In this document: in pieces, positions 35,901 to 44,405 of the stretch | How the letters are laid out: every line of letters begins with the position of its first letter | Position numbering within the stretch: position 1 is the stretch's first letter | Source: Austwickia sp. TVS 96-490-7B | GTDB lineage: Bacteria; Actinomycetota; Actinomycetes; Actinomycetales; Dermatophilaceae | Assembly: GCF_019331795.1 (NCBI RefSeq) | Contig: NZ_JAHPZL010000007.1 | Location: 497,194-561,193 of the forward strand | DNA: 64,000 nucleotides | Direction: 5' to 3' | Translations under genes and position numbers: made by a program | Notes under the pieces: model-generated | Database searches by the model: none | Told to the model about the DNA's origin: nothing | Seen by the model: the letters and a program-made list of their open reading frames with translations, nothing else

Positions 35901-35954
35901 GATCTCGGTCAGGTAGTCGAGTTCGGTGACGACATCCGTGTCTGTGTGCTCGGG
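32928..35954 (-). CDS. lacZ: GH2 beta-galactosidase
   Basis: About 1008 residues, the usual length of a long-form LacZ. It has a sugar-binding jelly-roll ([22 protein letters not shown]), Ig-like domains, and a TIM barrel with [35 protein letters not shown] and DLETHGF. The acid/base Glu is in [10 protein letters not shown] and the nucleophile Glu in [10 protein letters not shown]. The C-terminal Bgal_small_N domain ends [11 protein letters not shown]...ALVGRY. It hydrolyses lactose-type beta-galactosides and has no signal peptide, so it acts in the cytoplasm; no permease is adjacent. I place the start at GTG 35954; the frame stays open to 36035, which also begins with GTG inside a similar palindrome, so the start is not certain. 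Confidence 0.92.
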   Translation of the reverse strand, partial: [1008 protein letters not shown]

Positions 35955-35958
35955 CACA
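35945..35958. promoter_or_regulatory. Candidate LacI operator 1, at the lacZ start
   Basis: TGTGC-TCGG-GCACA palindrome covering the proposed GTG start codon of lacZ. Confidence 0.5.
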
Positions 35959-36021
35959 ACACCGATCGTACGTGATGATGCGCCTTGCCCCGATCGAGTC
36001 GTCTTGCGGGAGTAGATTCTT

Positions 36022-36037
36022 GTGTGCTCGCGCACAC
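36022..36037. promoter_or_regulatory. Candidate LacI operator 2, upstream of lacZ
   Basis: GTGTGC-TCGC-GCACAC palindrome, 6-bp arms, 77 bp upstream of operator 1 and of nearly the same sequence. Paired sites allow looping by a tetrameric LacI protein. Confidence 0.55.
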
Positions 36038-36490
36038 CGGCAATGTTGCCTGGGAGGTCTTTCGATGAAGACGTCGTGTCCAGCAGTCTTCACCCTCGCC
36101 CTCAGCGCAGTCATGGGGTAGCCCCCGGGGTGGTGACACCAGCCATTGCCTCGCCGAACACCGTGTACGTCGACTGCTCCGCCACCGACCCTGGCGTATG
36201 TATTTTGTGCTGGGCGGCCAGCCCACGTGGCGCTATGGCGACATCCGCTATTCTTCCTTCGCGACCTACCCACACCTGAGTGGCCAGGACAGCAGCAGCC
36301 ACTGCGACAACCCACTCATCGCCAAGCGGACGTACGCCGCACCCACCCGCCCCACTTCGCCCACGGTGTTATCCCCACGTCCTGGATCACCACTGCTGAA
36401 TGCTGGGCAGGTGCCCTTGATGATTCCGTGACACATTTGCTGCCGGATCGAATCCGCCAGGACATGCGCCAGGACACCTCGCTCTGGCAC
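36038..36490. other. Intergenic region upstream of lacZ and of the lipoprotein gene
   Basis: About 450 bases with no supported gene between two divergent genes. It must hold their promoters. Short open frames on both strands lack motifs. Confidence 0.5.
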
Positions 36491-36500
36491 TGTGGACAGC

Positions 36501-37211
36501 ATGGCGATGATGCTGCGCATACTGCTGGTGCTGGCTGTATCAAGCAGCCTGGTGGCGTGCGGCGGCGAGCCCGAAACCCACCAGGGCGCCCCGGCGCTCT
36601 CCCCATCGACCGCGACAACCACTGCTGACCCCAGCGCTTCCTCGTCTACCTCCGGACCGTCCTCAGCGAGCACCGCCAGTCAGCCGTCACCTGGACCGGG
36701 CAGCGCCTCCACCAGCGCACTCACTCGCCCTGGTACTCCTGACGCCCGCACCCCGAGCTCTCACCACGGCCGTGCGGTCGCCGCCGGACGAGGGCGCCGC
36801 GTGGAGCGCATCCCGGTCGCCAAGCTCCGGGCAGCATTCAGCCGCGCGATCCCGACGTCAACTCCGCTCGTGGCGTTCTGGAATGCGGAACGCACCGTCT
36901 TTTGCCGCCTCAGCAGCCACCGCGCCAGCTGCGAACTGCGCAGTGGGCGAGTCACTTCACCCACCTGCCCCGGTCAACCCGGGCCCACCTCCATCGGTCG
37001 GATCGACCTCGACCGAGCCCCCCGGCCGGTGTGCAACTCCGACAGCATCATCGACGCTGCCGTCAGCGCAGTCTTGCCCGACGGTCGGTGGACGACCGCC
37101 CCCGGTGGCGCCATCCGCTGCCTCGCCCGTAAACACGGCATCTCCTGCCTCGACGACACCATTCCCGCGGGGTTCACCCTCGCCCCATGGAAGATTCGCG
37201 TCGCTCCCTAA
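36501..37211 (+). CDS. Cys-rich secreted lipoprotein of unknown function
   Basis: 236 residues. Lipoprotein signal MMLRILLVLAVSSSLVACGG with lipobox LVAC, then a Ser/Thr/Pro-rich spacer of about 70 residues. A compact C-terminal domain has eight Cys in the pattern FCRLSSHRASC, SPTCPGQPG, PVCNSD, IRCLARKHGISC. The pattern resembles small extracytoplasmic actinobacterial proteins of the DUF6636 type. GTG 36492 is an alternative start. It ends 39 bp before cobF on the same strand; cotranscription is possible, but a link with cobalamin is not implied. Confidence 0.65.
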   Translation: MAMMLRILLVLAVSSSLVACGGEPETHQGAPALSPSTATTTADPSASSSTSGPSSASTASQPSPGPGSASTSALTRPGTPDARTPSSHHGRAVAAGRGRRVERIPVAKLRAAFSRAIPTSTPLVAFWNAERTVFCRLSSHRASCELRSGRVTSPTCPGQPGPTSIGRIDLDRAPRPVCNSDSIIDAAVSAVLPDGRWTTAPGGAIRCLARKHGISCLDDTIPAGFTLAPWKIRVAP

Positions 37212-37250
37212 GCGCAGCGCAGCGCCGCCGCTACCTGCGAGGATGAAGGT

Positions 37251-38027
37251 ATGCCCCGAGAGATCCTCGTCGTCGGAATCGCCACCGGCACCCTGGAACA
37301 CCTGACCCTCGAAGCGGTCGACGCCCTCCGCCGTATCGACGTCGTCCTGGTCGCCGACAAACGCCAGGACACCGCCGACCTGACCGCGTGGCGCAGCGAC
37401 GTCTGCGCGCGCGTTCGTGATGACGACGGGCCACGCGTCATCGCCGTGCCCGACCCCGATCGAGGACCAGACGCCACCCGCGACGCCACTGCCTATGCCA
37501 CCGGGGTCCGCGACTGGCATCGGGCGCGCGTCGACGCCTACGAGGCCGTGTTGCGCGACCTGCCCGAGGACGACGTCATCGGTTTCCTTGTCTGGGGTGA
37601 CCCGGCGTATTACGACTCCACCTTGCGCATCGTCGACGCCCTTGCCGAGCGAATCTCTCTGGACTGTCACGTCATTCCCGGGATCGGTGCCGTCTCCTTG
37701 CTCGCTGCTCGGCACCGCATCCACCTCAACCGCATCGGTCACCCCGTCCATATCACGACCGGTCGCAGACTCCTCCAGGAGTACGCCGCCCACGGCGCGG
37801 ACCTCGGCGACATCGTCGTGATGCTCGACGGCTACCTACGCTGCACCGAACTCGCCGCCACCCACCCCGACCTGTGGATCTATTGGGGAGCCTATCTGGG
37901 GTCCGAGCGCGAGGAACTTCGATCCGGCCGCCTCGGCGATCTCGCCGACGAACTCCGCACCCTGCGCGCCGCCCTGAAGGAGAGCCACGGCTGGGTGATG
38001 GACACCTACCTGCTGCGACACCCTTGA
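37251..38027 (+). CDS. cobF: Precorrin-6A synthase (deacetylating)
   Basis: 258 residues of the tetrapyrrole methylase family. Characteristic of CobF are VGIATGTLEHLTLEAVDAL, FLVWGDPAYYDSTLRIVDAL, CHVIPGIGAVSLLAARHRIHLNRIGHPVHITTGRRL, IYWGAYLGSEREEL and GWVMDTYLLR. It methylates C1 of precorrin-5 with SAM and releases acetate, a step of the oxygen-dependent pathway only. ATG 37251 follows GATGAAGG. It converges with cobN; 58 bp separate the two stops. Confidence 0.93.
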   Translation: MPREILVVGIATGTLEHLTLEAVDALRRIDVVLVADKRQDTADLTAWRSDVCARVRDDDGPRVIAVPDPDRGPDATRDATAYATGVRDWHRARVDAYEAVLRDLPEDDVIGFLVWGDPAYYDSTLRIVDALAERISLDCHVIPGIGAVSLLAARHRIHLNRIGHPVHITTGRRLLQEYAAHGADLGDIVVMLDGYLRCTELAATHPDLWIYWGAYLGSEREELRSGRLGDLADELRTLRAALKESHGWVMDTYLLRHP

Positions 38028-38085
38028 CCCGAGTGTCGGCCCGCTACATCCTGCAGCGGGCCGACACCTGATCACCGGACGGCGT

Positions 38086-41000
38086 TCAGCGTCCGACGCC
38101 GTCTTCCAGGTCGCCCTCCACCTCGAGGAAGACCTGCCGCAGCTGGTCCATCACCGCTGGATCGGGCTCCTCCCACAGACCACGTTCCGCGGCTTCATGG
38201 AGCCGCTCCACCATCGAATGCAACGCCCACGGGTTGGCGTCTCGCAAGAACTCCTGGTTGGTCTCGTCCAGGACGTATTCCTGCGCCAACGACTCGTACA
38301 TCCAGTCTTGGACCACCCCGGCTGTCGCATCGAAACCAAACAGGTAATCCACTGTGGCCGCCATCTCGAAGGCGCCCTTATAGCCGTGCCGACGCATCGC
38401 CGACAACCATCGCGGATTGACCACCCGTGACCGGAACACCCGTGCCGTCTCCTCCGACAACGACCGGGTGCGCACCGCTTCAGGTGTTGTCGAATCACCC
38501 ACGTACGCCGCCGGTTCGCTGCCGGTTAACGCCCGGACCGTGGCCACCATCCCACCGTGATACTGGAAATAGTCGTCACTGTCAGCGATGTCATGCTCAC
38601 GGGTGTCGATGTTTTTGGCCGCCACTTGGATCCGGCGGAACGCCGTCTCCATGTCACCTCGTGCTGGCACCCCGTCCAGGTCACGGCCGTAGGCGTATCC
38701 ACCCCAGGTGGCGTACACCTCAGCGATATCGGCGTCATCACGCCACGTCCCGGACTCCACCAACTGCAAGATCCCTGCGCCGTACGTCCCCGGTTTACTC
38801 CCGAAAATGCGGGTCGTCGCCCGTCGCCGATCACCATGCGACCCCGGCGCCGCCAGGTCCGCCTCCACATGCGCCCGCACGTAGTTGTCCTCCGGAGCTT
38901 CATCCAACCCCGCCACCAGGTGCACCGCATCGTCCAGTAAGGCAATGACGTGCGGGAACGCATCCCGGAAGAACCCGGAGATCCGCACCGTCACGTCGAC
39001 TCGTGGCCGCCCCAACTCAGCCACCGGGACCACCTCCAACCGGGTAACGCGACGGGACGCCTCATCCCACACCGGCCGCACCCCCAGCAACGCCAACACC
39101 TCGGCGACATCGTCACCTGAGGTCCGCATCGCCGATGTGCCCCACACGGACAACCCCACACTGCGGGGATAGCTGCCGGTTTCCCGTAGATGACGGGCAC
39201 ATAGGTCATCCGCTAACGCTGACCCGGTATCCCAGGCCAACCGGGACGGGATGGCCTTCGGATCGACGGTGTAGAAATTGCGTCCGGTCGGCAGCACATT
39301 CACCAAACCCCGCAACGGCGATCCACTGGGACCGGCCGGGATATATCCGCCGTCCAAAGCATGCAAGACCGCATCGATTTCCCCGCAGGTCTGCACCAAC
39401 CGGGGCACCACCTCACGGCAAGCAAATCGCAACGATGCCGCCACCGCCGCCGTATCGGCCCCGACCACCGCCTGACCCAACGCTGGATCTGCGGCCTGCG
39501 CACGCTCTAAAGCCGCGCAAACAAACCCGGTGAGATCACTGTCATCCCAGTCCCGCTCAGCCAAACCAGTGATCAACGACCGAGAGAATTCCTCAATATG
39601 GTCCAGCCGATGCTCGACATTCGACGGGACCGCCTCATCCAAGCCCAACGCCGTACGCAACCCCGGCACCGGCTCACTGCCGCCGGTAAACACCTGACGG
39701 GCACGCAGGATTGACAACACCAAATTCACCAGCGCCTCCCCCCGAGGCGCTGCACCCAAGATATGCAAACCATCACGGATTTGGGCGTCTTTGACTTCGC
39801 ACAACCAGCCGTCGATATGCATCACGAACTCATCGAATGCCTCCGCATCCTCCACTGACATGTCCTGCACGCCCAAGTCCTGATGCAACTTCGCTGCCTG
39901 GATCAACGTCCAAATCTGGGCACGCAGCGCTGGAGCCTTCGCCGGGTCCATCACCGAGACATTGCCGTATTCGTCCAACAACTGCTCCAACCGAGCGATG
40001 TCGCCGTAACTCTCGGCGCGCGCCATGGGCGGGACTAAGTGGTCGACGATGGTGGCGTGGGCACGCCGCTTGGCTTGGGCACCCTCACCGGGGTCGTTGA
40101 CCAGGAAGGGATAGATCACCGGGGTGTTGCCCAAGGCCGCGTCCGGTCCACAACTGGGGGAGAGCGCCAAGGTTTTGCCGGGCAACCATTCGAGATTGCC
40201 GTGCTTGCCGACATGCACGACAGCGTGCGCTCCGAAGGCCTCTTCAATCCACCGGTACGTCGCCAGATAGTGGTGGGTCGGGGCCAGATCCGGGTCGTGA
40301 TAAATCGCGATGGGGTTCTCTCCAAAACCGCGCGGCGGTTGCACGAGGACCACCACGTTCCCGGCCCGCAGCGTCGCCGACACGATCTGCCCGTCCGGGT
40401 CAGCCGCTAGCGCTGCCGGAGAACGATCAACGAAAAGATCACCCGGTGCCTGCCCCCAGGCTTGGACGACGTCAGCGCGCAACTCTTCCGGCAGTTCAGC
40501 AAACCATTGGCGGTAGGTCGTGGCGTCAATCCGCACTGGCTGTCCGGCGAGTTGATCACTGGTCAACCAGTCCTCGTCCTGTCCGCCAGCGGAGATCAGC
40601 GCGTGGATCAGGTCATTGCCGGCGCGGGTGTCAGGGTCCACCGGCTCCTGATCCTTCGGCACCGGCTCGGCATAGGCAGACTCGTCAAGACCGGGAATCT
40701 CTCCAGGCGCTCCCACGTCGTACCCAGCGTCCCGCATCGCTCGCAGCAACCTGACCAGCGAGACGGGAGTGTCCAAGCCGACGGCATTGCCGATCCGGGA
40801 GTGCTTGGTCGGGTACGCCGACAAGACCACCGCGATACGCCGCTGAGCGGGCGGGACGTGGCGCAGCCGGGCATACCCCAGAGCGATTCCAGCGACCCGG
40901 GCACAGCGTTCCGGGTCGGCGACGTACCGTGGCAAGCCCTCACTGTCGATTTCCTTGAATGAGAACGCCACTGAGATGATCCGACCATCGAATTCTGGGA

Positions 41001-41886
41001 CGGCGACCTGCGAGGCGACATCTAGCGGACTCATCCCGTCGTCAGCGCCCTCCCACGACCCGCGATCCCAGGTGAGACACATCGCCTGGATCACCGGGAC
41101 GTCCAAGGCAGCCAGTGCACGCACATCCCACCCTTCGTCGTCCCCACCGGCCTGTGCCGTAGCTGGGGCTGTCCCGCCAGCGGCTAACACCGTGGTGATC
41201 AACGCGTCATATTCCCCGAGGTGCGCCAATAAATCAGCAGAAGCGCCACGCAGGGAGGTCACAAAAATAGGGACGCCCCTCCCACCGGCGTCGTCGACCG
41301 CGTCAGCCAACGCCTGAACATAAGTGTGATTCCCGGCGGTGTATTGCGCACGGTAGAAAAGAATGCCGATGCGAGGTCGGGTGGGACATCCCGTCCGGTC
41401 GACCACCTCAGGCGGCACCGGCCCAGGCGCGGGCCGATCCAACACGCCCCACACGGGGGGCGCCGTCGGAGGCGCAAAACCTTCCCCCGTGAGCAGCAAC
41501 GTGTCCGAGAGGAAAGCGTGCAACTCACGGAGATTGTCGGGACCGCCGTACGCCAGGTAGCGGTGCGCTTCGGCCACGACACCAGCAGGCACCGTCGACA
41601 GCTCCATCAGTGCCGCATCCGGGGTCTGCTCACCGCCCAGGACGATCATCCTGGTGCCTGGCCGGACCCGCAATGCCCGGAAACCTTCGCACAGATCCTG
41701 CGGCCCGCCGAGGATGCGTACGACGACCACGTCGGCCGCTTCCCACACCTCTTTCATGGCGCTGTGAGCCGGGCGCTCGGGGTCCGGTCCCGGCCGGGTG
41801 GGATTGGCGTAGACATAATCTGCGCCACTCGCCCGGGCGGACAGCAGGTCAGTGTCGGACGTGGACAGCAACGCGATGCGCGTCAT
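38086..41886 (-). CDS. cobN: Cobaltochelatase large subunit CobN
   Basis: 1266 residues, the usual size. CobN/BchH motifs include GILFYRAQYTAGNHTYVQALADAVD, HVGKHGNLEWLPGKTLALS and ETGSYPRSVGLSVWGTSAMRTSGDD. It inserts cobalt into hydrogenobyrinic acid a,c-diamide with ATP hydrolysis by an AAA+ partner, probably the ChlI/ChlD-like protein at 49949. ATG 41886 has GAAGGAG 7 nt upstream; the frame is open further but includes the riboswitch leader. A cobalamin riboswitch lies in its leader (41955-42105), so B12 should repress it. Confidence 0.95.
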   Translation of the reverse strand: MTRIALLSTSDTDLLSARASGADYVYANPTRPGPDPERPAHSAMKEVWEAADVVVVRILGGPQDLCEGFRALRVRPGTRMIVLGGEQTPDAALMELSTVPAGVVAEAHRYLAYGGPDNLRELHAFLSDTLLLTGEGFAPPTAPPVWGVLDRPAPGPVPPEVVDRTGCPTRPRIGILFYRAQYTAGNHTYVQALADAVDDAGGRGVPIFVTSLRGASADLLAHLGEYDALITTVLAAGGTAPATAQAGGDDEGWDVRALAALDVPVIQAMCLTWDRGSWEGADDGMSPLDVASQVAVPEFDGRIISVAFSFKEIDSEGLPRYVADPERCARVAGIALGYARLRHVPPAQRRIAVVLSAYPTKHSRIGNAVGLDTPVSLVRLLRAMRDAGYDVGAPGEIPGLDESAYAEPVPKDQEPVDPDTRAGNDLIHALISAGGQDEDWLTSDQLAGQPVRIDATTYRQWFAELPEELRADVVQAWGQAPGDLFVDRSPAALAADPDGQIVSATLRAGNVVVLVQPPRGFGENPIAIYHDPDLAPTHHYLATYRWIEEAFGAHAVVHVGKHGNLEWLPGKTLALSPSCGPDAALGNTPVIYPFLVNDPGEGAQAKRRAHATIVDHLVPPMARAESYGDIARLEQLLDEYGNVSVMDPAKAPALRAQIWTLIQAAKLHQDLGVQDMSVEDAEAFDEFVMHIDGWLCEVKDAQIRDGLHILGAAPRGEALVNLVLSILRARQVFTGGSEPVPGLRTALGLDEAVPSNVEHRLDHIEEFSRSLITGLAERDWDDSDLTGFVCAALERAQAADPALGQAVVGADTAAVAASLRFACREVVPRLVQTCGEIDAVLHALDGGYIPAGPSGSPLRGLVNVLPTGRNFYTVDPKAIPSRLAWDTGSALADDLCARHLRETGSYPRSVGLSVWGTSAMRTSGDDVAEVLALLGVRPVWDEASRRVTRLEVVPVAELGRPRVDVTVRISGFFRDAFPHVIALLDDAVHLVAGLDEAPEDNYVRAHVEADLAAPGSHGDRRRATTRIFGSKPGTYGAGILQLVESGTWRDDADIAEVYATWGGYAYGRDLDGVPARGDMETAFRRIQVAAKNIDTREHDIADSDDYFQYHGGMVATVRALTGSEPAAYVGDSTTPEAVRTRSLSEETARVFRSRVVNPRWLSAMRRHGYKGAFEMAATVDYLFGFDATAGVVQDWMYESLAQEYVLDETNQEFLRDANPWALHSMVERLHEAAERGLWEEPDPAVMDQLRQVFLEVEGDLEDGVGR

Positions 41887-41954
41887 GGGTGCTCCTTCGG
41901 GGTGCTCCGCCCCTGGGTCGGGCCTGGCGCCACCGCCCGGCAGGGTGATGGTCG

Positions 41955-42105
41955 GACAAGCGAGGGAGGTCACGTCGGGCCGAGTTCCTGACTCGCCCCT
42001 GTCTATCCGGCACGCAGCCGAACATGCGGGGGTTCACAGTGGCGGGACCGTCCCGGGTTCACACCGGGTTCCTCGGACGACGACGCCGCGCGTCACGCTA
42101 CCTGG
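41955..42105 (-). promoter_or_regulatory. Cobalamin riboswitch in the cobN leader
   Basis: On the minus strand the conserved core is readable in order: GAACCCGGTGTGAACCCGGG, then ACGGTCCCGCCACTGTGA, and about 50 nt later GAGTCAGGAACTCGG. These are the J3/4-to-P6 core and the B12-box region of the AdoCbl riboswitch class. The aptamer ends about 70 nt before the cobN start codon. Boundaries are approximate. Confidence 0.9.
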
Positions 42106-42477
42106 TCGGGAGGGGAGGGAACGACGTACAGGTCGGTGCGCGGTGGCGCTGAGGGCTGGGCGGGAGACGTGCCTGAACGGTTAGGGTGGACGGCGCTGGT
42201 TCCCGTGTTCTCGGGTGACCCGCCGCGCGACCCCTCTCACGCGGCGGGTCACCTGAGGACAACGGGGCCGTCGGAGGGGACCGGCGTGGTCCTCGGGGCT
42301 GCTCGGGCAGCCTGATGCGGGTGGCCGTTCAGGATGACGTCGGCAGCAGTCATCGGGGATTCAGATCGCCGAAAGCGGCTGGTGCTGTCCCCCCGCGGTG
42401 GCGAGCAGACCCTGACGACGCGCCAGTACGACGTACCACCCGGTGCGTCGGGCCCGCCGATTGGGAGGTCCGTCCTC
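42106..42477. other. Divergent intergenic region cobN/cobG
   Basis: Holds the cobN promoter upstream of its riboswitch and the cobG leader. A strong hairpin is at 42214-42253. I looked for a second aptamer reading towards cobG and did not find the CCGCCACTG core on the plus strand. The frame upstream of cobG stays open from 42334 but shows no conserved protein sequence. Confidence 0.5.
42214..42253. terminator. Strong hairpin between cobN and cobG
   Basis: 13-bp stem GGTGACCCGCCGC / GCGGCGGGTCACC. It lies about 225 bp before cobG and upstream of the cobN riboswitch, so it may insulate the divergent promoters or be an attenuator in the cobG leader. Confidence 0.5.
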
Positions 42478-43683
42478 ATGTCGCCCGTAGTTCCTGCGCA
42501 TCCGATGATGCCCGAGTCGCTGTCGCCCCAGGCGACGCCGCACGAGGTGCCGGTGGATCGGTGTCCTGGATTGGTGCGTCCCTACCGATCGAACGACGGG
42601 ATGCTGGTCCGGTTGCGCACCGGTGGCCGACCGATCTCGGTATCGACATTGGCCGAGTTGATTTCGTTGGCAGAAGAATTCGGCGACGGGACCGTGCAGC
42701 TGACCAGCCGAGGTGCCGTGCAGCTGCGCGGCGTGGTCAACCCCCTACCCGCAGCTTTAGTCGACCGGATCGGCGCCACCGGGATCATCCCGTCGCCATC
42801 CCACGAATTAGTCCGAAACATCGTCGTCTCCCCGCTCTCCGGGATTGATGGCGCCGGCCACGCCGACGTGCGCGACGTGGCTGCGGCGTACGACGAAGCC
42901 CTCCAAGCTGACCCCGACCTGGCAGCGCTGCCCGGACGTTTCCTCGTCGTCGTCGATGACGGACGAGGCGATGTCCTCGGTGAACAATTCGACCTGGCCT
43001 ACCAGGCCCACGGCCCAGACCACGGCGTGGTCTACGCCGGTGACATCCGCCACGGATGGGCGGTTCAAGCAGATCACGCCGCACCAGCGATGATCGCTCT
43101 GGCGCGGGCCTTCCTCGTGGCTCGAGCGGCGATCGACCCGGCCCCGTGGCATGTGCGGGAACTTCCACTGCCGCTGCCCGCACCACTTCCCGGCGCCACC
43201 GAAACCAACCGTCACGTGGTGACCCGACGCCCGAGCCTGGGCGCAGTCGTCAGCGCAGAGGGCGCAGTGGCCACGATGGTGGGGGTGCCCTTGGGGCTGC
43301 TCACCCGGGGCATGTTCATGGCGGTAGCGCAGGTCGCTGTGGAAGCCCACTGCGGCGACGTGATCGTGACACCGTGGCGCAGCCTGGTCATCCCCAAGGT
43401 GAGCGGCCGCTTGTTAGACCTGGAACAGGCCGGACTAGTGACTGACGAGATGTCCGCCTGGGCCCGAGTCGCCGCCTGCACCGGCGCACCAGGATGCGCT
43501 CGCGCGGACCTGGATACTCGCGCTTTCGCCCGCGAGTTGGTTTCCAAAATCGATGGAGACGGCCGGACCGTTTATATCAGTGCGTGCGAGCGCCGCTGCG
43601 GTGCACCCAGCGGGGACTATGTGGATTTGGTCCGTCCGGTGTCGGTGGATGCGGCGATCGCTGTGACGAGGACCCCGCGGTGA
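42478..43683 (+). CDS. cobG: Precorrin-3B synthase
   Basis: 401 residues of the nitrite/sulfite reductase ferredoxin-like family, in two half-domains. Ligands for the [4Fe-4S]/siroheme site are the Cys pairs in ACTGAPGCA and SACERRCGAP near the C-terminus. CobG uses O2 to convert precorrin-3A to precorrin-3B, the step that defines the aerobic pathway. ATG 42478 is preceded by GGGAGG at 9 nt. Its stop overlaps the cobH start (GTGA), the first of three coupled genes cobG-cobH-cobIJ. Confidence 0.92.
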   Translation: MSPVVPAHPMMPESLSPQATPHEVPVDRCPGLVRPYRSNDGMLVRLRTGGRPISVSTLAELISLAEEFGDGTVQLTSRGAVQLRGVVNPLPAALVDRIGATGIIPSPSHELVRNIVVSPLSGIDGAGHADVRDVAAAYDEALQADPDLAALPGRFLVVVDDGRGDVLGEQFDLAYQAHGPDHGVVYAGDIRHGWAVQADHAAPAMIALARAFLVARAAIDPAPWHVRELPLPLPAPLPGATETNRHVVTRRPSLGAVVSAEGAVATMVGVPLGLLTRGMFMAVAQVAVEAHCGDVIVTPWRSLVIPKVSGRLLDLEQAGLVTDEMSAWARVAACTGAPGCARADLDTRAFARELVSKIDGDGRTVYISACERRCGAPSGDYVDLVRPVSVDAAIAVTRTPR

Positions 43684-44405
43684 CCAGCGGCGGGGTTGTC
43701 GGTGCTGGCGGGCAGCCGGTGTGGGGTCCTGGGCTGGTGCGCTCCGACGTGCCGGCGCAGGCACCCTCGTCTCGGTATGACTACTGCCGTGAGGGCCGGG
43801 AGATCTATGAGCGGTCATTCGGGATGATCCGGGATGAGGCCCGACTGGAACGTTTTCCGGAAGGGGCCCGCACGGTGGCGGTGCGGATGATCCACGCAGC
43901 TGGGGATGTGGATCTGGTCGAGGACTTGGCTTTCCATCCTCATGTGGTGTCGGCGGCGCGTGGCGCATTAGCTGCGGGCGCGCCGATTTTCGTGGATTCG
44001 CATATGGTCGCGGCGGGGATCACCCGGGCCCGGTTACCGCGGGATAACGACGTGGTGTGCACATTGCGTGATCCTCGGGTGGCGGAGTTGGCCCAGCGGT
44101 GGGGGACGACGCGGGCGGCGGCAGCGGTGTCCTTGTGGGGCCCGCGATTGGCGGGTGCGGTGGTGGCCGTAGGCAACGCCCCGACGGCGTTGTTTCATGT
44201 ATTGGAGCAGATCGCTGACGGGGGGCCGACCCCAGCGGCCATTGTGGGGATTCCAGTGGGCTTTGTCGGGTCCGCGGAGAGCAAGGTGGCGTTGGCTGCC
44301 AATCCCTACGGTGTGCCGTGGTTGGTGGTACACGGTCGTCGGGGCGGATCGGCGATGGCGGCGTCTGCAGTGAACGCTTTGGCGAGGTCGGAGGAGATCC
44401 TGTGA
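43680..44405 (+). CDS. cobH: Precorrin-8X methylmutase
   Basis: 241 residues. Motifs: YEMSF-like YERSFGMIRDEA, VRMIHAAGDVDLVEDLAFHP with the catalytic His, PIFVDSHMVAAGITRARLP, GNAPTALFHVLE and GIPVGFVGSAESK. It moves the C11 methyl to C12, giving hydrogenobyrinate. GTG start overlaps the cobG stop, and its own stop overlaps the cobIJ start, both as GTGA. Confidence 0.93.
   Translation: MTSGGVVGAGGQPVWGPGLVRSDVPAQAPSSRYDYCREGREIYERSFGMIRDEARLERFPEGARTVAVRMIHAAGDVDLVEDLAFHPHVVSAARGALAAGAPIFVDSHMVAAGITRARLPRDNDVVCTLRDPRVAELAQRWGTTRAAAAVSLWGPRLAGAVVAVGNAPTALFHVLEQIADGGPTPAAIVGIPVGFVGSAESKVALAANPYGVPWLVVHGRRGGSAMAASAVNALARSEEIL

Noticed and set aside
42254-42477. A third cobalamin riboswitch, reading towards cobG
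   Set aside because: The conserved GCCACTG core and its partners are missing on the plus strand; only a hairpin is present.
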